Part shown: one piece after another, positions 1-5,888 of the stretch
How positions within the stretch are numbered: the stretch's first letter is position 1
How the letters are laid out: each line of letters starts with the position of its first letter
NCBI GenBank assembly: GCA_003235605.1
Contig: QJVU01000767.1
Span: forward strand, 1 to 12,738
Length of the DNA: 12,738 nucleotides
Source of the DNA: Planctomycetota bacterium
GTDB lineage: Bacteria; Planctomycetota; UBA1135; UBA2386
Reading direction: 5' to 3'
The notes under the pieces: generated by a model
Databases searched by the model: none
Told to the model about the DNA's origin: nothing
Seen by the model: the letters and a program-made list of their open reading frames with translations, nothing else
Translations under genes and position numbers: made by a program

Positions 1-87
1 CTCGCACCCGAGCCGCATGATGCTGAGGCCCCACCTCACGAGCCTCACGGGCTCGCCAGCGATCGGAAGCGCCCGGAGAACCCCTGA
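1..87 (+). CDS. possible C-terminal tail of a gene entering from the left (very uncertain)
   Basis: Frame 1 is open from the first base to a TGA at 85-87 and would encode 28 residues rich in Pro, His and Glu. Frame 2 on the same strand is also open here, so the reading frame is not decisive. No domain can be recognised in so short a piece. It could equally be non-coding; the flanking sequence outside the window would settle it. Confidence 0.2.
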   Translation, partial: LAPEPHDAEAPPHEPHGLASDRKRPENP

Positions 88-111
88 CGAGCTTGGGGGT
101 GCGAGACGCGC

Positions 112-139
112 TGTCTTGATGCCCGTGTCTTGATGCCCG
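112..139. repeat. perfect 14-bp tandem duplication
   Basis: The unit tgtcttgatgcccg occurs twice back to back (112-125 and 126-139) with no mismatch. It lies in sequence with no convincing gene, downstream of the broken membrane gene that ends at 209. It looks like a simple slippage duplication. Confidence 0.8.
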
Positions 140-208
140 TAGCGGTCACCCGATCGTCCTCGGACCACAAAGCGCCCTGCGTTCTGGACGGCGATGCAGG
201 ACAGATAC

Positions 209-657
209 CTACGGGACCTCTTGGGTCCGGCGGTGGCGGCGGTGGATCCGCGTCGCAAGGAACACGGCAGCCACAGCCAGGAAGGCGGCCAGGAGCGGAA
301 TGGCGAGCAGCCTGAGCTCCCGGTAACGAAACGGTGCTGGAAGTGCCCCGGTGCTCACGACAGCGAATGCAAGCCACGTCACCCGGTCGCGGGCTTGCGG
401 TGCAGAAACGGCGCCGCCAGGATCAAGAGCAGGGCCGTGTGAAAGACCAGGAAGGCGGCCGGACTCTTCTCCCAGGCCCGTGGCAGCGACCACTCGAAGC
501 GCAGGGCCCAGACCAGGGCGACGTGCGCCAGGATCACCAGGGCGGTGAGGATGCCCAGGGCTGGCCACCGTCTTCCTGACACGCGCAGTGCGGTGTCCTT
601 TGCGAGCAGGATGTAGCCAGTTCCCGCAAGGCCAAAGACCACTGCGTCCTCGTTCAT
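209..657 (-). pseudogene. multi-TM membrane protein, interrupted by an apparent one-base frameshift
   Basis: An ATG at 657-655, preceded at about 12 nt by a GGAGA-like ribosome site, opens a 92-residue frame with three hydrophobic segments (about residues 5-20, 32-52 and 66-84). It ends at a TGA at 381-379. The frame shifted by one base carries on without a break with two more hydrophobic segments (starting VTWLAFAVVS, then LLAIPLLAAFLAVAAVF) and a basic tail ending at 211-209. Restoring one C to the mRNA run CCC (391-393 on the plus strand) joins the two into a five-TM protein of about 149 residues. No family was recognised. It is either a decayed gene, a sequencing error in a homopolymer, or, less likely, two overlapping genes. 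The minus-strand frame upstream of the join is a shadow. Confidence 0.6.
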
Positions 658-946
658 GGCTGGATTGTCTCCATTGCAGTGGCAAGACCCCAGGCCGGAA
701 GTGGCCTCTGCCAGGACCGTTGACCAGGGGGCGATTCGGTCGCGGCTGGCAGGCCCGCTCCTTCCGCGCCAAGGGAAGTTCCGCCAACCGACCCAGGACC
801 CGCTGCATTCCGCCTGCAGCGCCCCCCGGCCATCCGTCGATTATCTCCACGAGCCCTGTCGGTCCCGGCTCTGTCGGCCGAGGGACTCTGTCGCGGGACT
901 CAGTCGAGGGACAACGGAGAGCATCGAGCTGGGGAAGAACCGTCAG
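658..946. other. divergent intergenic region with short repeats
   Basis: This 289-bp stretch separates the broken membrane gene (leftward) from the two-TM protein gene (rightward) and should contain both promoters. No strong -35/-10 pair was found. An open plus-strand frame runs through it in phase with the downstream gene, but it lacks a ribosome site at its first ATG and its translation looks unlike protein. The recognisable structure is a tandem GGGACT repeat and an imperfect hairpin at its right end (862-912). Confidence 0.5.
882..912. repeat. imperfect 13-bp tandem repeat upstream of a two-TM protein gene
   Basis: Units gggactctgtcgc (882-894) and gggactcagtcga (895-907) are followed by gggac (908-912), about 2.4 copies. 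GTCCC at 862-866 can pair with GGGAC at 882-886 around an inner GGC/GCC stem. The block lies 35 bp before the ATG at 947 and could be a protein site or 5'-UTR structure. No regulator is identified. Confidence 0.5.
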
Positions 947-1411
947 ATGGAGACTGCGAGCGTGAACAACAAGCAAGACGCCAACAGCAAACCCCTTCGC
1001 GCCTGGTACCGGTCCGCACCCCTCATTGGATCGCTCGCCGGCATCATCATCATCCTCGCCATCGTCATCGAGGCTGCCGAGAGCGTGAGCAGTGTCGTCG
1101 GGGTCGCCCTTGGCATCCTGCTTCTCGAGGTGAGCATCTGGTACGCGGCGAACCCGATCTTCACCAACAGGCGCCAGTACCAGGCGCTGAGCGACGAACT
1201 CGATCGGCTCGTCGACTCCGTCCGTCAACTCAACAGGATGGCGACCAGCCTCCATGACGAAGCCGAGATCCAGCGCATCAACGATGAGATGCACGCATCG
1301 GTCGACACTATGGTCAAGATGGCTGGCAGTGGCGCTCTTCGAAACGAGGATGCGACGACCGGAGTGGGTTTTGGCTCCCAGCGAGAGAAACAGACCGCGA
1401 CGTCGTCCTAG
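947..1411 (+). CDS. small two-TM protein with charged coiled-coil tail, function unknown
   Basis: A 154-residue protein. A hydrophilic, Asn/Lys-rich N-terminus is followed by two hydrophobic segments (about 25-43, containing GIIIILAIVIE, and 47-68), which form a hairpin in the inner membrane. Residues about 73-128 are highly charged with heptad-like hydrophobics (LSDELDRLVDSVRQL), probably a cytoplasmic helix or coiled coil. The tail is Ser/Thr-rich. The ATG at 947 is the first plausible start; GTG at 962 has a better-placed GGAG and would shorten the protein by five residues. The frame extends further upstream but without protein-like character. It converges on the selenoprotein gene, separated by a hairpin. 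No family was recognised. Confidence 0.65.
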   Translation: METASVNNKQDANSKPLRAWYRSAPLIGSLAGIIIILAIVIEAAESVSSVVGVALGILLLEVSIWYAANPIFTNRRQYQALSDELDRLVDSVRQLNRMATSLHDEAEIQRINDEMHASVDTMVKMAGSGALRNEDATTGVGFGSQREKQTATSS

Positions 1412-1423
1412 TACGAATGGCCC

Positions 1424-1450
1424 GGGACCTGGTGTTGTCGCACCGGTCCC
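1424..1450. terminator. strong stem-loop between convergent genes, possible bidirectional terminator
   Basis: GGGACC (1424-1429) pairs with GGTCCC (1445-1450), and GGTG (1431-1434) pairs with CACC (1441-1444), around a 6-nt loop, with a single bulged T at 1430: ten base pairs in all. It sits between the TAG at 1409-1411 and the opposite-strand TAG at 1480-1478, where a shared terminator is expected. There is no T-tract on either side, so termination is inferred from position and structure only. Confidence 0.5.
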
Positions 1451-1477
1451 AGACTCCCTGGGTGACTCCCGCTGCTG

Positions 1478-2713
1478 CTATTTCAGCTTCTTCCCGCGGC
1501 GGGAGACGCCGAGGTTGTTGTCGTAGAACTTGCGGCCGTAGTCGATGAACGCGGCGAAGTCGAACTCTGCGAACTTCACGAACGGTCGCTGCGCCAGCCG
1601 TTCGTGGGTCAGGACATTGAGCGCCTTCAGCACCGGTGCGCCGTGCGGGTTCCTCTTCACCTCACCATCATCGGTGTGGCGGAAGGTGTCCCGGTCCTTG
1701 CTGGCAAGGGCAGCACCCTCCCGGGTCTTGTCGAACTCCTGCCAATCACTGCGGGCATACATCGCCGCGGGCTGATAGCGCAACTCGGTGACTTGCAGAC
1801 GCTGGAACATCTGGCGCTTCTCCGCTTCCGAACGGCTGTCATCGTCCCACAGGCGCGACAGCACCTTGGCGAACTGAAGCTCTCGGGCAAGGTCCTCCGG
1901 GTGCCAGAACCCTGGCAGCGCATGGAGCACCACGAGGTCTGAAGACAGCACGAAGATCTGCACGTTGTGGGCACCGGCGCCGTTGGTGGTGCCCACACAG
2001 GAGTGGCTCGGCGAGTAGCCGAAGGAATCGCCCACGTAGTCCTCGTGGCGGATGTTCTTCCAACCCAGGACAAAGTCACTCTTGAGGATCGGATAGACGG
2101 CATCGTCGGGAAGGGACACGCCCCTCAGGCTCTGGGCCGCGCTTCAAGTGTGGCCCCGCAGCTCGCCCAGCGCCTGGATCCAGAGGATGGGCTTGTGATC
2201 TGCCTTCGCAGCCGCTGCAGCCTCCCGCAGCGACTTGTGCCACCGCAGCCCCAGGAGCCTTCGCACGCCCCGCGAGACCTTGCCGGCGGACACCTTCAGG
2301 GACCGGAACTTCCGGGCGGCGGCCAGGGCCCGCGCCTTCTCCACCGGGTCGGATGCCACCGTGTCCAGCGTGGGAGAAGCGGGCTGCAGCGGACCTCTTC
2401 CGTCCGCCACCACGCCCGCCACCGCGGGGGCCTCCAGGGGAGACACCGCCTGTGAGGGCGTGCCAGGCGCCAGGCGCCCCGCGGAAGGACAGATGTTGGA
2501 GGGGGCGATGGCCTTGGCCTGCCCTCGACCCACCGCAGGTGCCGACGGCGTCCTTGCCACGGGTGGGGCCGCCCGAGGCGCTGCGGCGGCAGGGGCGCAT
2601 CCTGCGGGGGCCGCGGCCCGGCCGTACTGAGCGCTCAGGGTGGCGCTCAGTGTGGTGCTGAGGGTGATGCCGAGGGTGACGGGCGCAAGCCAGGCGATGC
2701 TGCGGGGTGTCAT
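1478..2713 (-). CDS. exported thioredoxin-like selenoprotein (candidate, Sec190 at in-frame TGA)
   Basis: A 411-residue reading if the TGA at 2146-2144 is decoded as selenocysteine. The ATG at 2713 has a perfect AGGAGG at 2723-2718. The N-terminus is a signal peptide (about 1-30, ending LSAQYG). A long Ala/Pro-rich linker follows (about 31-130), then a basic helix and a thioredoxin-like segment: WHKSLREAAAAAKADHKPILW (about 160-180), then the redox site GELRGHT-U-SAAQSLR (Sec190), then LPDDAVYPILKSDFVLGWKN. This matches the usual order of thioredoxin-like proteins: helix, KPI strand, Cys site, helix, fV strand. Cys239 (SHSCVGTTNGAG) is the only Cys after Sec190 and could be the resolving residue. 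VQIFVL and LHALPGFW (about 251-270) give the last strands, and a roughly 140-residue helical C-terminal region ends at TAG 1480-1478. Both halves share one frame, with no other stop. The alternative is a nonsense mutation, with a GTG restart at 2119. The substrate is unknown; location is probably periplasmic. Confidence 0.72.
2110..2126 (-). promoter_or_regulatory. candidate bacterial SECIS stem-loop
   Basis: In the mRNA sense, GAGGGG (2126-2121) pairs with CCCTTC (2115-2110) in six base pairs, one of them G-U, enclosing a 5-nt loop CGUGU (2120-2116). The loop begins 23 nt after the TGA (2146-2144). Bacterial SECIS elements lie inside the coding sequence just after the UGA, with a small apical loop, a G among its first nucleotides and a spacing of roughly 16-37 nt; this one meets those loose criteria. 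Such small hairpins also arise by chance in GC-rich DNA, so the weight comes from its position after an in-frame TGA. Confidence 0.5.
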
Positions 2714-2717
2714 CGGG

Positions 2718-2723
2718 CCTCCT
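2718..2723 (-). promoter_or_regulatory. Shine-Dalgarno site of the selenoprotein gene
   Basis: AGGAGG in the mRNA sense, within AAAGGAGG, 4 nt before the ATG at 2713-2711. It fixes the start 18 codons downstream of the longest open frame (ATG at 2767), which has no such site and would put a charged leader ahead of the signal peptide. Confidence 0.8.
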
Positions 2724-2735
2724 TTGTGCGGCCAC

Positions 2736-2760
2736 AGTATACGGGGTTCCCCATGGAGCG
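2736..2760 (-). promoter_or_regulatory. probable promoter of the selenoprotein gene
   Basis: TATACT at 2741-2736 matches five of six bases of a sigma-70 -10 box and would start transcription near 2729, leaving a 5' UTR of about 16 nt that holds the AGGAGG. The -35 is weak: TGGACC lies 19 nt upstream (about 2766-2761). A short GGGG-AA-CCCC inverted repeat lies between the two. The gene is thus probably transcribed separately from hsp20, whose terminator is just upstream. Confidence 0.45.
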
Positions 2761-2781
2761 GGTCCACTGGCGGCGCAACAA

Positions 2782-2811
2782 ACGGGCCGCGGCCTGGCGG
2801 CCGCGGCCCGT
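2782..2811 (-). terminator. intrinsic terminator of the hsp20 gene
   Basis: A perfect 13-bp inverted repeat: 2782-2794 (core GGGCCGCGGCC) and 2799-2811, with a 4-nt loop. It lies 29 bp past the hsp20 stop. In the minus-strand mRNA the stem is followed by a T-rich stretch, GTTTGTTG. This is the strongest hairpin in the window. It separates hsp20 from the co-directional selenoprotein gene. Confidence 0.85.
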
Positions 2812-2840
2812 GGTCTCTCAGACGTCAGCCGGCGCCGAGA

Positions 2841-3302
2841 TCAGCCGTTGCTCTTCACCTTGATCTTGTGGGGCTTGGCTTCCTTGGCCTTGGGGATGTT
2901 CACGGTCAGGACGCCGTTCTTCGTCTCCGCGACGATGCCCTCTGCGCTGACCGGAGACGGCAGCGTAAAGCTGCGGTGGAACTTGCCCCAGGCGCGCTCG
3001 CGAACCGTCCAGTTGTCCTCGTCGCGCTTCGTGTCGACGTGCTTCTCGCCGCGAATGGTGAGGACGTCACCGCTCAGGGAGACGTCTACGTCCTTGGCAT
3101 CTATGCCGGCCAGCTCCGCGCGGACCTGGTATCCCTCGGCGTTCTCGACGATGTCGATTGCCGGCGACCAGCTCGACCAATCGTTGTCGCCTTCGGTGCT
3201 GTAGAAGGGAATGCTCATGAGCTGGTTCCACAGCCGATCTGCCTCGGGGAAGCTGAACCAGCGCCGGGTCGAAAACGGGCTAAGCATGGTTGACTTGGCC
3301 AT
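2841..3302 (-). CDS. Hsp20 family small heat-shock protein (alpha-crystallin)
   Basis: A 153-residue cytoplasmic ATP-independent holdase chaperone that binds unfolding proteins as oligomers. A short N-terminal arm (about 1-45, with WFSFPEADRLWNQL) precedes the alpha-crystallin domain (about 46-140): SPAIDIVENAEGYQVRAEL, the LAGIDAKDVDVSLSGDVLTI strand pair, GKFHRSFTLP, and the signature A-x3-NGVLTVNIPK at 126-138. A C-terminal IKV (147-149) resembles the I-x-I anchoring motif. Length is normal for the family. The ATG at 3302 has AAAGGAGA about 8 nt upstream. The frame stays open for 98 more codons, but those encode low-complexity, non-homologous sequence. It is monocistronic, with a long leader and its own terminator. 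Heat or stress control is expected, but no CIRCE or clear sigma-32 site was found. Confidence 0.95.
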   Translation of the reverse strand: MAKSTMLSPFSTRRWFSFPEADRLWNQLMSIPFYSTEGDNDWSSWSPAIDIVENAEGYQVRAELAGIDAKDVDVSLSGDVLTIRGEKHVDTKRDEDNWTVRERAWGKFHRSFTLPSPVSAEGIVAETKNGVLTVNIPKAKEAKPHKIKVKSNG

Positions 3303-3644
3303 CTTGGTTTCTCCTTTCCGTTGCCACCCGATCTCGTGATCCCACGGATTCGGGTTGTGTGTGGTGTTTGTTGTCCTGGTGTCTGTTTGTCCCGGTGCCG
3401 GTTGTCCCCAGGAGGTGCCCGGCAGCCGGGGTCGCGATCCTTCCGTCGCGACGCGTCCTCCAGGAACAAGTGCTGTGCCGCCTGCCTCGGCGTCGTTGGA
3501 GCCGCCCTTATTCCCATTCTCATGGGGGCTTGCAGCACCGCCTGTGGCGAACCGCCGGGCCTCGCTTTCTGCCAACTTGTCAGGGGGATTGGACAACGTA
3601 GCAGGGTGGTCCCGGGGCTACGATGCGGCAGCAGACGACGCCCC
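3303..3644. other. 342-bp divergent control region between hsp20 and the HIT gene
   Basis: No gene is supported here; open frames on both strands are extensions of the neighbours with poor protein character. It holds three degenerate GGACAA-containing repeats close to hsp20 (3363-3409), a palindrome CGTCGCGACG near 3444-3453, and an inverted repeat TTGTC (3577-3581)/GACAA (3592-3596) near the HIT gene. That inverted repeat shares the GGACAA core of the hsp20 repeats. Promoters for both genes must lie here, but no convincing -35/-10 pair was found. Confidence 0.6.
3363..3409 (-). repeat. three degenerate 15-16-bp tandem repeats upstream of hsp20
   Basis: In the hsp20 sense the units are GGGGACAACCGGCACC (3409-3394), GGGACAAACAGACACC (3393-3378) and AGGACAACAAACACC (3377-3363). 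All share GGACAA and a terminal CACC. The block ends about 60 nt before the ATG at 3302 and is followed by an A/C-rich stretch. It may be a regulator array or an unstructured leader; which of the two cannot be told from sequence. Confidence 0.7.
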
Positions 3645-4004
3645 ATGCCCGCGGCCTACGACAACGACAACATCTTTGCCAAGATCCTCCGCGGGGAGAT
3701 CCCCTCGGATCGGGTCTACGAGGACGACCACTGCCTGGCTTTCCGGGACATCACGCCCCAGGCCCCGATCCACATCCTGGTCATCCCCAAGGCCAGGATC
3801 GGGCGTCTCGCGGATGCCAGGGAGAACCACAAGGAACTGCTCGGCCACCTCCTCTGGGCGACCAGGGAGATCGCTCACCAGGAGGGCTTCGCCGAGGACG
3901 GTTTTCGGGTCGTGATCAACAACGGTAAGAGAGCCAACCAGAGCGTGTTCCACCTGCACGTGCATGTCCTTGCGGGCCGTGACATGGACTGGCCCCCCGG
4001 CTAG
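3645..4004 (+). CDS. HIT family nucleotide-binding protein, HINT/PKCI type
   Basis: A 119-residue protein of the Hint branch of the histidine triad superfamily, cytosolic purine nucleoside phosphoramidases that hydrolyse AMP-lysine or adenylated intermediates. Typical sequence starts at once: NIFAKILRGEIPSDRVYEDD, FRDITPQAPIHILVIPK (about 33-49), then GFRVVINNGKRANQSVFHLH and the catalytic triad HLHVHVL with His103, His105 and His107; the second-to-last His is the usual nucleophile. The protein ends MDWPPG; length is normal. The ATG at 3645 is chosen because homologous sequence begins there, although no good Shine-Dalgarno is visible; translation may start from a weak site. It stands alone, divergent from hsp20. 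The physiological substrate of bacterial Hint proteins is generally unknown. Confidence 0.93.
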   Translation: MPAAYDNDNIFAKILRGEIPSDRVYEDDHCLAFRDITPQAPIHILVIPKARIGRLADARENHKELLGHLLWATREIAHQEGFAEDGFRVVINNGKRANQSVFHLHVHVLAGRDMDWPPG

Positions 4005-4013
4005 GGCGGGGCC
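3991..4013 (+). terminator. weak hairpin over the end of the HIT gene
   Basis: GGCCCC (3991-3996) can pair with GGGGCC (4008-4013) with an 11-nt interior that contains the stop codon. There is no T-tract. It may attenuate read-through into the TPR gene 147 bp away, but could be chance in GC-rich DNA. Confidence 0.25.
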
Positions 4014-4151
4014 GATGCCGTGTGGCGAAACCGCCGTACCGTTGCAGATAAGCGGGTCTTCCACGTTGCCGCTGTCACCGGGAGTTTCCCTTGCGCTGTT
4101 CCCCTGGGAGCCTAGGAAATCCGAAGCACATCGGTCCTGGCCCCGCATGCC

Positions 4152-5888
4152 GTGAGTTCTCAAAGACGGATCCACCCGGAGGCGCAAGCCGAGCCGGACG
4201 TCTACTTCTTGCCCCTGGTGCCGCGTAAGGCAACGCAGCTTCCAGGTGTGGATGTGGAGCTCGCATGCCGGCGCATTCCGGACCTCCTACACCATCTGAT
4301 CAACGGAGGTGAACCGGGCCCCACCCGCATGGTGGAGCGTCAGACCCCGCCAGCCGAGGAGGTCCGCGCGGTCGTGGGAGGGACGCTCAGGACCAGCCAC
4401 GAGGGCTTCGAGCTCGTGGTCTGGATCCACTTCCGGCCCGATCGAAGCTCGCGGACCGTGCGGGTGACCGTCGATACCCGGAATCCCCTGCCGCCTCTTG
4501 CCAGGCTCGCCCGGCGCCTTGCTGCGATACTGGAGCTTCCCTACCGGCAGCCCTTGGGGTGCGGCCGCAGTGCACCGGCTTTCTACCGGCTGCTTGAAGG
4601 CTTGGATGGCCCGCCCGACAAGCTGCTTGCCGCCTGCGTCAAGGTCCTGTTCCTGGATCGCGCATTCCCCCTGGCATTGCGCATCGTCCGCGAGACCCTC
4701 GTCAGGGCACTGGAGGACGGCCAGCTCGACCGGTCGACCTGTCGCAGTGTGCTGGATGACTGCCTGCGGGCGCGGCCAGAAGATGGCGAGGCCGCGGTGG
4801 CGGTCGCTGGACTGCTCCATCGCCTCGGGGAGGACGAGCGTGCCATCGCATGGCTCGAGCACGCTGCTGGCCTGCCGGTACCTCAGGGCCGGGCGCTGCA
4901 GGCCCTCGGCTTCCTTCTTCTGGAGCGCAAGCCACCGGACCGGGAGCGGACCAGGGCACTGTGGCAGAAGGGAGCTGAGGTGGACGGCGATCCGGACTTC
5001 TGTGCGCACCTGGCACGCTTGGCCTTCGGAGAGGGCGATCTGGTGGAGGGCTGGCTCCAGGTGGAACGGGGACTGCTGCGGTTCCGGGAGCGCGGGGCCC
5101 GGCCTCAGGAGTGGCTCGAAGCCAACCTGGTGACAAGGGGCGCTGCCACCCTGCTGCTGCGTTGCGTCGCGGAGCAGCTTGTCCACGGACCGCCGCCCAG
5201 ACCCGTGGCGGAACTTCTGGATGCCTTGCGGGAAGGGGGTGTGTTGGGTCCTGAGGAAAGGGTGGAGCTCGGGATCTGTCTGGTGGGCATGGGCCTGTCT
5301 TCGGAAGGCCGGGCCGAACTGCAGGCCGGGCTCGGCATGGACCCGGACGTAGATGCCCGGGACCGGGGCGTGCGGGCGATGCTCGCCCTGGATGTGCCGG
5401 CTTTCGAGCGCCGGTTCCAAGTGGCAACGGAGACGATACGCAAGAGCCGGCAGCCCGGCCGGGGCATGCGGACGATGCGCGAGTTCCTGATCCGGGAGCC
5501 GGAGTTCTGGCCCGCGCTATTCCATCTGGCGGTTGGGTTGAGGCGCCAGGACCGAACGGACGAGGCGTTGGATGCGCTGGCGGAGGTGCTGCAGTTGCAC
5601 CCCGCCCAGCCAGAGGCGCTGGTAGAGATGGCGGAGCTGTTTGCCGCGCGTGGCAACCCCAAGCGAGCCCTGGAATGCGTCGACGAAGCACTCCGGACCC
5701 ATGAGCGGGAGGCGCAGCTGCACCTGCGCCGTGCTGCGTACCTGGAGCGCCTGGATCGGCCTGTTGCGGCGGCTGCCGCGACCAGGAGGGCGTTGGAGCT
5801 CGAGGACTCCGGCGAGTGGCGGGAAGCTACCGGGGCGTGGGCGCAGGGCTTGGTGCTGGAGTGGGGACAGGCTCGGCCGCAGGCGTAG
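4152..5888 (+). CDS. large tetratricopeptide-repeat protein with an N-terminal alpha/beta domain
   Basis: A 578-residue protein with no signal peptide or TM segment, probably cytoplasmic. Residues about 15-130 form a distinct domain: VYFLPLVPRKATQLPGVDVEL, an amphipathic helix, VRAVVGGTLRTSHEGFELVV and a strand pair VWIHFRP/VRVTVDT. This resembles the FlgO/TolB-like N-terminal domains found before TPR arrays in multi-domain signalling proteins; that comparison is by eye. The rest is helical repeats, degenerate in the middle (about 155-440) and clear at the C-terminus (about 452-484, 485-518, 519-552: ALDALAEVLQLHP, ALVEMAELFAARGNPKRALE). Start is GTG at 4152; no strong ribosome site is visible and internal starts would truncate the N-domain. 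The last 62 bp overlap the convergent protease gene. Likely a protein-interaction scaffold; partner unknown. Confidence 0.85.
   Translation: MSSQRRIHPEAQAEPDVYFLPLVPRKATQLPGVDVELACRRIPDLLHHLINGGEPGPTRMVERQTPPAEEVRAVVGGTLRTSHEGFELVVWIHFRPDRSSRTVRVTVDTRNPLPPLARLARRLAAILELPYRQPLGCGRSAPAFYRLLEGLDGPPDKLLAACVKVLFLDRAFPLALRIVRETLVRALEDGQLDRSTCRSVLDDCLRARPEDGEAAVAVAGLLHRLGEDERAIAWLEHAAGLPVPQGRALQALGFLLLERKPPDRERTRALWQKGAEVDGDPDFCAHLARLAFGEGDLVEGWLQVERGLLRFRERGARPQEWLEANLVTRGAATLLLRCVAEQLVHGPPPRPVAELLDALREGGVLGPEERVELGICLVGMGLSSEGRAELQAGLGMDPDVDARDRGVRAMLALDVPAFERRFQVATETIRKSRQPGRGMRTMREFLIREPEFWPALFHLAVGLRRQDRTDEALDALAEVLQLHPAQPEALVEMAELFAARGNPKRALECVDEALRTHEREAQLHLRRAAYLERLDRPVAAAAATRRALELEDSGEWREATGAWAQGLVLEWGQARPQA

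Noticed and set aside
229..247. Gly/Ser-linker-like sequence (GGTGGCGGCGGTGGATCC), suggestive of engineered DNA
   Set aside because: It is the antisense of the Arg/His-rich end of the membrane gene and lies in otherwise natural sequence.
376..384. Second possible selenocysteine TGA in the left membrane gene
   Set aside because: The continuation with membrane-protein character is in a different frame, so a frameshift rather than TGA decoding explains the break.
209..1294. Long 361-residue minus-strand frame
   Set aside because: Only its last 60 residues look like protein (the end of the broken membrane gene). The rest is antisense to the two-TM gene and the non-coding upstream region.
1478..2119. 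Separate 213-residue gene starting at GTG 2119
   Set aside because: It begins inside a thioredoxin-like domain, has no ribosome site, and is in phase with the upstream frame across a single TGA; one interrupted or Sec-containing gene explains it better.
3510..3530. Sigma-32-like -10 (CCCCATGA) upstream of hsp20
   Set aside because: No matching CTTGAA-like -35 at the right distance; a single short match in GC-rich DNA is not enough.
2841..3596. N-terminally extended 251-residue Hsp20
   Set aside because: The extra 98 residues are low-complexity and unlike the family, while ATG 3302 has a good ribosome site and family-like N-terminus.
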